Source of the DNA: Bacillota bacterium
GTDB taxonomy: Bacteria > Bacillota > Clostridia > Lachnospirales > CAG-274
Length of the DNA: 5,084 nucleotides
NCBI GenBank assembly: GCA_017627115.1
Contig: JAGAHK010000041.1
Span: forward strand, 1-5,084
Direction of reading: 5' to 3'
Under the pieces are notes generated by a model. The model worked only from the letters and a program-made list of their open reading frames with translations, ran no database searches and had not been told where the DNA came from. The first letter of the stretch is position 1; each line of letters opens with the position of its first letter. The position numbers were made by a program, and so were the translations under genes. Positions 1 through 5,084 of the stretch are shown here, in pieces.

Positions 1-299
1 AAGGACTTGGCATTGACGAGCATATAACCAGCCCGACATTTACTATAGTCAACGAATATAAAGCATCGGAGCCTTTTTCGCATTTTTATCATTTTGATGT
101 CTACCGCATAAGCGATTCCGCGGAAATGTATGAAATAGGCTTTGACGAATATGTCTACGGAGACGGTGTATGCCTTATTGAATGGGCAGATCTTATAGAG
201 GATCTTATTGATGAACTCGACCGACAAAAAGTTAAATGGATAACCATATCAAAAGACCTTGAAAAAGGCTTGGATTACAGAAAAATTGAGGTGAGATAA
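1..299 (+). CDS. tsaE: TsaE, tRNA t6A biosynthesis ATPase (3' part only)
   Basis: The reading frame is open from the left edge (first full codon at 3) to TAA at 297-299, giving the last 98 residues of TsaE (YjeE family). TsaE is the cytosolic P-loop ATPase that works with TsaB and TsaD to make N6-threonylcarbamoyladenosine at position 37 of ANN-decoding tRNAs. Visible family signatures are HITSPTF (nt 21-41), matching the conserved SPTF switch segment; the HFYHFDVYR block that follows; GFDEY; and CLIEWAD (about nt 171-191), whose Glu-Trp pair matches the conserved EW of the family. Family members are about 150 residues, so roughly 50 N-terminal residues, including the Walker A loop, lie outside the window. 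The stop codon directly abuts the ATG of tsaB, which supports co-translation and the family assignment. The identification is firm; integrity of the missing 5' part cannot be judged. Confidence 0.93.
   Translation, partial: GLGIDEHITSPTFTIVNEYKASEPFSHFYHFDVYRISDSAEMYEIGFDEYVYGDGVCLIEWADLIEDLIDELDRQKVKWITISKDLEKGLDYRKIEVR
288..293 (+). promoter_or_regulatory. Ribosome binding site of tsaB
   Basis: GAGGTG lies inside the last codons of tsaE, six bases before the ATG at 300. It is a strong Shine-Dalgarno match and fixes the tsaB start. Because it is embedded in the upstream gene, translation of tsaB is probably coupled to tsaE. Confidence 0.8.
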
Positions 300-983
300 A
301 TGAAGATACTTGCTTTGGATTCGACAGGTCTTGTCGCTTCCGCCGCAATAGTTGACGAAAACAAAACTATTGCCGAGTTTACACTAAACTACAAAAAAAC
401 ACATTCGCAGACTCTTATGCCTATGATAGAAAAAATTTGCGCAGAGACCGAACTTGACCTGAAAACACTTGATTACATAGCCTGCGCTTCGGGACCCGGT
501 TCGTTCACGGGTCTGCGTATAGGTGCTGCGACCGCAAAAGGTCTTGCGCACGGGCTTGGAATAAAAATAATACCCGTGCCGACACTTGATGCGCTTGCAT
601 ATAACCTGCCTTTCAGTGAACGGGTCATCGTGCCTATAATGGATGCACGCAGAAGTCAGGTCTATACTGCATTTTTCCAAACCGTTGACGGCAGACTTGA
701 AAAATTAAGCGAATATATGGCAGAAGATATAAACGATGTTCTTAACAGTCTTGCGGAAATAACCGACAGTGCGGTATTTCTGGGAGACGGTGTACCCGTA
801 TTCAAAGAACGTATACTTGAATTTAACGGCGCGCATACCTTTGCGCCCGTTTGTGCAAATATGCAGCGCGCAGCCTGTGTCGGTGCGCTTGCCTTGCAGC
901 GTGAAAACGAAGCGATGGACTGCGATAAATTCGAGATAATATATTTAAGAAAATCACAGGCTGAAAGGGAAATGGGCTTATGA
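300..983 (+). CDS. tsaB: TsaB, tRNA t6A biosynthesis scaffold protein
   Basis: This 227-residue protein of the ASKHA fold (YeaZ/TsaB, peptidase M22-like) is the non-catalytic partner that dimerises with TsaD and recruits TsaE in bacterial t6A synthesis. Visible hallmarks are the N-terminal strand ILALDST (residues 3-9), the His-Ser pair at 35-36, the diagnostic SGPGSFTGLRIG block (64-75), the conserved MDARRSQVY segment (114-122), and a C-terminal YLRKSQAERE (215-224) typical of the family's last conserved element. The length matches the usual 220-240 residues, so it looks complete. The start at 300 is supported by GAGGTG six bases upstream and by the expected MKILALDS beginning. It directly follows tsaE and overlaps rimI by ATGA, a common neighbourhood for this gene. 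TsaD itself is not present in the window. No frameshift or missing motif is seen. Confidence 0.96.
   Translation: MKILALDSTGLVASAAIVDENKTIAEFTLNYKKTHSQTLMPMIEKICAETELDLKTLDYIACASGPGSFTGLRIGAATAKGLAHGLGIKIIPVPTLDALAYNLPFSERVIVPIMDARRSQVYTAFFQTVDGRLEKLSEYMAEDINDVLNSLAEITDSAVFLGDGVPVFKERILEFNGAHTFAPVCANMQRAACVGALALQRENEAMDCDKFEIIYLRKSQAEREMGL
964..970 (+). promoter_or_regulatory. Ribosome binding site of rimI, inside tsaB
   Basis: AAAGGGA sits nine bases before the ATG at 980, within the 3' end of tsaB. It supports the start that overlaps the tsaB stop (ATGA), an arrangement typical of translational re-initiation. Confidence 0.7.
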
Positions 984-1444
984 GCAATATAGAAGTCAGA
1001 GAAATGACGGAAGCCGACCTTGATGCGGTAATGTATATAGAAACCGCATCTTTTGCCATACCGTGGACAAGAAAGTCAATGCAGGGCGAACTCGGAAGCC
1101 CGATGAAGCTGTATTATGTCGCACTTTTAAACGGCAAAGTTATCGGTTATGCGGGTATGTGGCATGTGGTAACGGAGGGGCATATAACAAATATCGCAGT
1201 TGACCCCGAATACAGACATATGGGCGCGGGTCATGCACTTGTTGACAAGCTTATGGAGATCGCCGAGGAAAAAAGTATGCTTGGCGTTACGCTTGAAGTG
1301 CGCAAAAGCAACGAAAATGCACTCGGGCTTTACAAAAAACACGGTTTTGTTTTAAGCGGTATACGAAAAGAATATTATGAAGACAACAAGGAAGATGCCT
1401 ATATTATGTGGAGATATCTTATACCTGTTGAATTTATCGAATAA
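980..1444 (+). CDS. rimI: RimI-type ribosomal protein S18 N-alpha-acetyltransferase
   Basis: This 154-residue single-domain GNAT enzyme transfers acetyl from acetyl-CoA to a protein N-terminus; the classical RimI substrate is the N-terminal residue of ribosomal protein S18. Visible features are PWT (residues 28-30), the strand GYAGMWHV (57-64), ITNIAVDPEYR (69-79) leading into the acetyl-CoA pyrophosphate-binding loop RHMGAG (79-84), LEVRKSNENALGLYKKHGF (105-123) and the C-terminal YYEDNKEDAYIMW (132-144). Glu106 and Tyr118 fall where the enterobacterial RimI catalytic Glu103 and Tyr115 are described, with the same spacing. The length is normal. The start is chosen from AAAGGGA at 964-970 and the ATGA overlap with tsaB. 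The tsaB-rimI pairing is widespread and strengthens RimI over a generic GNAT. Whether S18 is really the substrate in this organism is inferred from family membership. Confidence 0.92.
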   Translation: MSNIEVREMTEADLDAVMYIETASFAIPWTRKSMQGELGSPMKLYYVALLNGKVIGYAGMWHVVTEGHITNIAVDPEYRHMGAGHALVDKLMEIAEEKSMLGVTLEVRKSNENALGLYKKHGFVLSGIRKEYYEDNKEDAYIMWRYLIPVEFIE

Positions 1445-1450
1445 GAGGTG
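1443..1450 (+). promoter_or_regulatory. Ribosome binding site of the Lon-like gene
   Basis: AAGAGGTG begins within the rimI stop codon and ends five bases before the ATG at 1456. It is the strongest Shine-Dalgarno match in the window and sets the start of the protease gene. The 11-nt gap between rimI and this gene leaves no room for a separate promoter. Confidence 0.8.
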
Positions 1451-1455
1451 ATTAT

Positions 1456-3825
1456 ATGACGGAAAAACTTGATTACACACGTTTAAAACGCATTTACAGT
1501 GAAAGTGAGATAGTTTTGGAAAAACCCGACGATATAGAGAGAATAATCGGTCAGGCAAAGGGTGCGGAGGCTATAAAGTTTGGTCTCTCCGTAAAAAACA
1601 AAGGCTATAATATCTATGTTTGCGGTGTTCCGGGCTGCGGCAAAACAAGTTTTGCAAAACACTTTGCGCAGCAGCAGGCAAAAAACGAGCCTGCGCCGCC
1701 CGACCTCGCCTATATATACAATTTTAAAAACCCTAAAGAGCCTGTGCTTCTCACGCTTGAAGCCGGAAAGGGCAGGGAGCTTAAAGACGATATGGAAGAA
1801 CTTATACAGGTACTTTCCGTGGAGATGCCAAAAGCCTTTTCGGGCGATGAATACGAGGCTGAAAACGCCCGTGTAATGAAGAAATATCAGGAAATGCGTG
1901 ATGATGCGGTAAAGGAACTTACAAAGGCTGCAAAGGATGAAGGTTTCAGCCTTAAATTCGGCAATTCGGGTGTGTATTTTCTGCCTATAGTGGACGGAAA
2001 GGCTATATCCGAGAACGAATATGACGAACTCGGGGACGAAGAAAAAGAAGAAATAGCCGAAGAATCCGAAGATATACAGAATATGGCGGCAGATACCATG
2101 CGCCTGCTGCGTTCTATAGATAAACGTGCAAAAGAAGAGGCGGAAACGCTTGATTATAATATAGCTATGCTCACAGTCGGAAGATTTATGTCCGCTGTGC
2201 TTGAAAAATACGTTGATAACGAAATTATAACCGATTATCTTCTCCGTGTAAAAGAGGATATAATATCCAATATCTCCGATTTTACTTCACAATCGGACGG
2301 CGGCGAAGATGACCAGCTCGGCGCTATGATGCCGTGGATGGCAAAACGCCCTGTTGATGAAAACTACACAAAATACAGGATAAATCTTATTACCGACAAC
2401 AGCGGTGCCGAACACGCTCCTGTCATAGTTAATTTTAATCCGACCTATACAAACCTTGTCGGAGAGATCGAATATGATACCGAAAACGGCAATTTTGTCA
2501 CGGATTTCACAAAAATAAAGGGCGGTCTTATCCATAAGGCAAACGGCGGCTATCTTATTTTACAGGTGACAGACCTGCTTTCAAGTCCCTTTGCATGGGA
2601 AACTCTGCGCCGTGTTCTGAAAACGGGCGAGGTCACTATTGAACCTCTGCGCGAATATCAGATTGGCGGTATCGCAGTTACGGGTATGCGCCCGCAGCCT
2701 GCAAAGGTGAATGTGAAGGTAGTACTTATCGGTACTAACTACTATATGGAACTCCTAAATGAATACGATGATGAGTTTTCAAAACTGTTCAAGATATGTG
2801 CAATGTTTGACTATGAAATGGACGGCACAAGCGAAAATATGTCCGCTATGGCAAGTTTTATAAAAAAATATGCCAATAAACACGGTGCGGAGATAGATAT
2901 GCCTGCAATACTTGAAGTATTTGAGTATTCGCAGCGCCTTGCACAAAGACAGGATAAACTGACCGTGCTTTTCGGCAGGATCGGCGATCTGCTGACAGAA
3001 GCACAGGCATACTCAAACGGCAAAATTGATAAATCGGCTGTCGAAAAGGCTATTGCACAAAAAAATGAAAGAGTGGATCTGTATCAGAAAAAATATCTTT
3101 CAATGATACTTGATGACGAGATAATGATAGCTACTGAGGGTAAGCGTGTCGGTGAGATCAACGGTCTTTGCGTTATGGAGACCAACGGTCACGCTTTCGG
3201 TCTGCCTACAAAGATAACCGCCAGCACCTATATGGGCAAGGCAGGTGTTGTAAATATCGAAAAAGAGGCGGAAATGAGCGGTAATATCCATGATAAGGGT
3301 GTTCAGGTCATTACGGGTTTTCTCGGCGAAACTTTCGCACTGAATTATCCGCTGACTTTAAGCTGCCGTATCTGCTTTGAACAAAGCTATAACGGCGTAG
3401 ACGGCGACAGTGCATCAAGCACCGAACTTTATGCTATAATATCATCTCTTTCGGGTGTGCCTATAGACCAGCGTTTTGCCGTAACGGGCAGTGTAAACCA
3501 AAAAGGCGTTATCCAACCTATAGGCGGCGCAACCGAAAAAATAGAGGGCTTTTTTGAAATATGCAAGCAACGCGGTTTTAAGAATAATGCCGTTATCATC
3601 CCGAAGCAGAATGTCCGCGACCTTGTGCTTAAAGACGAAGTTATAGAAGCCGTAAAGGACGGCAAATTCTCTATTTATGCAATAGAGCATATAAACGAGG
3701 GTATAGAGCTGCTTATGGGCAAAAAAGCAGGCAAAAAGAATGAAAAGGGCAATTTCCCGCGCGGCAGCGTAAACTATCTTGCAAGCAAAAAATTAAAGGA
3801 TTACCATGGAAAAAGCGAAGAATGA
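1456..3825 (+). CDS. Lon-family AAA+ protease (LonB/LonC-like, COG1067 type)
   Basis: This 789-residue protein combines an AAA+ module with a C-terminal Lon Ser-Lys peptidase domain and lacks the N-terminal substrate-binding domain of LonA. Walker A is GVPGCGKT (residues 57-64, Lys63). A helical, charged insert fills about 90-300, with a very acidic stretch near 190-215. IHKANGGYLIL (359-369) marks the Walker B region, where Gln370-Val371 stand in place of the usual Asp-Glu. LIGTN (424-428) resembles sensor 1, and Arg508 in FGRIGDLL lies in a sensor-2-like region. The peptidase domain runs from about 555 to 750, with catalytic Ser652 in VDGDSAS and Lys695 in GGATEKIEG. The tail (about 751-789) is lysine-rich. 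No membrane segment is seen, unlike archaeal LonB, so it is predicted to be cytosolic. The length suits this subfamily. Its 3' end overlaps the next gene by 20 nt. Peptidase activity is well supported; ATP dependence is uncertain and substrates are unknown. Confidence 0.93.
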   Translation: MTEKLDYTRLKRIYSESEIVLEKPDDIERIIGQAKGAEAIKFGLSVKNKGYNIYVCGVPGCGKTSFAKHFAQQQAKNEPAPPDLAYIYNFKNPKEPVLLTLEAGKGRELKDDMEELIQVLSVEMPKAFSGDEYEAENARVMKKYQEMRDDAVKELTKAAKDEGFSLKFGNSGVYFLPIVDGKAISENEYDELGDEEKEEIAEESEDIQNMAADTMRLLRSIDKRAKEEAETLDYNIAMLTVGRFMSAVLEKYVDNEIITDYLLRVKEDIISNISDFTSQSDGGEDDQLGAMMPWMAKRPVDENYTKYRINLITDNSGAEHAPVIVNFNPTYTNLVGEIEYDTENGNFVTDFTKIKGGLIHKANGGYLILQVTDLLSSPFAWETLRRVLKTGEVTIEPLREYQIGGIAVTGMRPQPAKVNVKVVLIGTNYYMELLNEYDDEFSKLFKICAMFDYEMDGTSENMSAMASFIKKYANKHGAEIDMPAILEVFEYSQRLAQRQDKLTVLFGRIGDLLTEAQAYSNGKIDKSAVEKAIAQKNERVDLYQKKYLSMILDDEIMIATEGKRVGEINGLCVMETNGHAFGLPTKITASTYMGKAGVVNIEKEAEMSGNIHDKGVQVITGFLGETFALNYPLTLSCRICFEQSYNGVDGDSASSTELYAIISSLSGVPIDQRFAVTGSVNQKGVIQPIGGATEKIEGFFEICKQRGFKNNAVIIPKQNVRDLVLKDEVIEAVKDGKFSIYAIEHINEGIELLMGKKAGKKNEKGNFPRGSVNYLASKKLKDYHGKSEE
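3795..3800 (+). promoter_or_regulatory. Ribosome binding site of the RluA-family gene, inside the Lon-like gene
   Basis: AAAGGA lies five bases before the ATG at 3806 and within the protease coding sequence. It supports a start that overlaps the upstream gene by 20 nt, implying translational coupling. Confidence 0.75.
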
Positions 3826-4441
3826 TGTAAACACAGTTTTTGAAGATGAATATCTGATTATCGTTAATAAACCCGCAGGTGTAGCATCGCAGTGCGAGGG
3901 CAGTGACGACATTGTAAGCAGGGCAAAAAAACATACAGGCAGAGATGTCTTTATTATAAACCGTCTCGATCAGCCTGTTGGCGGTCTTGTCCTGCTTGCA
4001 AAGGATAAAAACACGGCGGCTGCACTTTCCGATTTAGAGATAGAAAAGCACTATCTTACTGTAGTCTGTGGTATGCCCAAAGAAAAAGACAGACTTGAAA
4101 ACTACCTGTTCCACAATAAAAGGCAAAACACTGTGAAGATAGTAAATAAAGGCATGGGCAAACTTGCTTTGCTTGAATATAAAAAAATATCGCAGAGAGG
4201 TACTTATGCTCTGCTTGATGTAAGGCTTATAACGGGCAGGCATCATCAGATAAGGGTGCAGATGACGGCAAACGGCACGCCTATTTACGGCGATACCAAA
4301 TACAACCCCGAATTCAGGCATAAAAGAGGTGTTTTTCCTGCGCTTTTCAGTCACTCGCTTAAATTTATCCACCCCGTAACAAAGGAAGAAATGTATTTTG
4401 AAGCAAAACCCGATGATAAAGTTTTTGAAGTATTTTATTGA
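3806..4441 (+). CDS. Short RluA-family RNA pseudouridine synthase
   Basis: This 211-residue enzyme of the RluA/RsuA superfamily isomerises uridine to pseudouridine in rRNA or tRNA in the cytosol. Features in order are VFEDEYLIIVNKPAGV (residues 11-26), the standard first motif; NRLDQPVGGLVLLAK (52-66), carrying catalytic Asp55; the KHYLTVVCG strand (81-89); the TGRHHQIRVQM block (143-153) followed by PIYGDTKY (159-166), the conserved C-terminal motif; and SLKFIHPVT (184-192) near the end. There is no S4 RNA-binding domain, and at 211 residues it is shorter than the roughly 300-residue RluC/RluD type, so it belongs with the compact catalytic-domain-only members. The usual HRLD reads NRLD here. 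The start is supported by AAAGGA at 3795-3800 and by alignment of the first motif. The target RNA position cannot be deduced, so no symbol is given. Confidence 0.92.
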   Translation: MEKAKNDVNTVFEDEYLIIVNKPAGVASQCEGSDDIVSRAKKHTGRDVFIINRLDQPVGGLVLLAKDKNTAAALSDLEIEKHYLTVVCGMPKEKDRLENYLFHNKRQNTVKIVNKGMGKLALLEYKKISQRGTYALLDVRLITGRHHQIRVQMTANGTPIYGDTKYNPEFRHKRGVFPALFSHSLKFIHPVTKEEMYFEAKPDDKVFEVFY

Positions 4442-5084
4442 TACCCTTTTTGAACTTGTTTATCCAAACAGGTGCATTATCTGTCGTGAGGTCATTGAAT
4501 TTCATACCGATAAATGGCTTTGTCCCGAATGTCGTGATAAATTGGAACCTATAAGCGGCGCAAAATGCAAGATCTGCGGCGTTCCGCTTAATGTTAACGA
4601 TATATGTATGTCCTGTCGGGACAGAAAGACCTATTTCAAACGAGCTTACTGTGTTTATGAATATGAGGAAGATGTCAGGACTGCCATTCATCACATCAAA
4701 TTCCATACCTGTCCGCAAAATCTCGGATATTTTGCGCCCGTTGCAGCGGAGTTTGCACTTGAAAACGGTTTTGAAGGCGCAGATCTCATTGTACCCGTGC
4801 CTATGTTTCCAAGCGATAAACGCAAGCGCGGCTATAATCAAAGCGAAGTTTTTGCATATGAACTTGAAAAACAAGGTCTTGGCAAAAGACTCAATATTCT
4901 TAAAAAGATAAGAAAGACAAAACATCAGCACGACCTGACCCACGATCAAAGACTGAAAAATCTGAAAAAAGCTTTTGAAGTTACCGAGCCCGAAAAGATA
5001 AAAGGCAAAAAGATACTGCTTGTCGATGATATTTTTACAACGGGAACTACGGCGAACGAATGCAGCAAAGTATTGATGAAAGCG
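4413..5084 (+). CDS. comF: ComF-family phosphoribosyltransferase-like protein (3' end missing)
   Basis: The frame stays open from after a stop at 4377-4379 to the right edge; from ATG 4413 it gives 224 residues. ComF proteins join an N-terminal zinc-ribbon-like module to a type I phosphoribosyltransferase fold and are needed for DNA uptake in naturally competent bacteria; their biochemical reaction is not settled. Here eight cysteines form four CxxC pairs (21/24, 37/40, 52/55, 65/68). LIVPVP (125-130) and KRKRGYNQSE (136-145) are typical ComF blocks, and ILLVDDIFTTGTT (201-213) is the PRPP-binding motif. Members are usually 220-240 residues, so probably only a few residues are missing. The start is uncertain: ATG 4413 overlaps the upstream gene by 29 nt and has only a weak GAAG nine bases before it. 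TTG 4398, 11 nt after AAAGGA (4381-4386), is the alternative. The N-terminus from ATG 4413 matches typical ComF starts, where a short hydrophobic segment precedes the first CxxC. Confidence 0.92.
   Translation, partial: MIKFLKYFIDTLFELVYPNRCIICREVIEFHTDKWLCPECRDKLEPISGAKCKICGVPLNVNDICMSCRDRKTYFKRAYCVYEYEEDVRTAIHHIKFHTCPQNLGYFAPVAAEFALENGFEGADLIVPVPMFPSDKRKRGYNQSEVFAYELEKQGLGKRLNILKKIRKTKHQHDLTHDQRLKNLKKAFEVTEPEKIKGKKILLVDDIFTTGTTANECSKVLMKA

Noticed and set aside
393..399. A run of seven A bases in tsaB, as a possible slippage or frameshift site.
   Set aside because: The TsaB frame continues intact with all family motifs on both sides, and no alternative-frame extension is recognisable.
1238..1249. 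A near-palindromic CTTGTTGACAAG containing TTGACA within rimI, as an operator or -35 box.
   Set aside because: No -10 box follows at the right distance, the dyad is imperfect, and the bases encode the conserved helix after the acetyl-CoA-binding loop.
1442..1455. The gap between rimI and the Lon-like gene as a site for a terminator or promoter.
   Set aside because: Only 11 bases separate the two genes and they are occupied by the ribosome binding site; there is no hairpin or T-run.
3435..3440. A perfect TATAAT inside the Lon-like gene, as a possible internal promoter for the downstream genes.
   Set aside because: No TTGACA-like element is present 16-18 bases upstream, and the site lies in the conserved peptidase coding region next to the catalytic Ser codons.
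4034..4372. A 112-codon minus-strand frame opposite the pseudouridine synthase gene.
   Set aside because: The plus-strand protein has conserved catalytic and C-terminal motifs across this stretch; the antisense product has no recognisable features.
4591..4911. A 106-codon plus-strand frame inside comF.
   Set aside because: It lies in another frame of the ComF coding sequence, has no Shine-Dalgarno or domain, and does not interrupt the ComF frame.
4365..4949. A 194-codon open frame on the minus strand across the comF region.
   Set aside because: The plus strand here encodes a clear ComF protein with four CxxC pairs and the PRPP-binding motif. The minus-strand translation shows no recognisable family, so it is a shadow frame.

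Overview
The window reads as part of a compact, co-directional housekeeping operon from a low-to-moderate GC (about 40-45% by eye) Firmicutes-type bacterium. A clostridial lineage such as the Ruminococcaceae/Oscillospirales is most likely. The basis is strong Shine-Dalgarno sites (GAGGTG, AAAGGA, AAAGGGA), frequent ATA isoleucine and AGA arginine codons, and the gene content: tsaE-tsaB-rimI, a Lon-family AAA+ protease and comF. The lineage is inferred from general style, not from a marker gene.

All six genes lie on the plus strand with almost no space between them. From left to right they are: the 3' part of tsaE (1-299); tsaB (300-983), whose ATG directly abuts the tsaE stop; rimI (980-1444), overlapping tsaB by ATGA; a Lon-like AAA+ protease of 789 residues (1456-3825), 11 nt after rimI; a short RluA-family pseudouridine synthase (3806-4441), overlapping the protease gene by 20 nt; and a ComF-family protein (starting about 4413), overlapping by 29 nt and running off the right edge. 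No gap exceeds 11 nt. No terminator, convincing promoter, RNA gene, repeat, CRISPR array or mobile element is visible. The promoter must lie upstream of the window and the terminator downstream.

Functionally, TsaE and TsaB are partners in making the universal tRNA modification t6A at A37 of ANN-decoding tRNAs. RimI is an N-alpha-acetyltransferase classically acting on ribosomal protein S18. The RluA-family enzyme probably modifies rRNA or tRNA. The first three genes and the pseudouridine synthase therefore share a translation/RNA-modification theme. The Lon-like protease (protein turnover) and ComF (phosphoribosyltransferase-fold competence protein) appear to be carried in the same transcription unit. 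The catalytic subunit gene tsaD, often close to this cluster, is not in the window.

I found no undescribed system. The points most worth a second look are the Lon-like protein, which keeps a perfect Walker A motif and Ser-Lys protease dyad but has Gln-Val where Walker B normally has Asp-Glu, and the variant catalytic motif of the RluA-family enzyme. The rest looks like ordinary conserved core genome.
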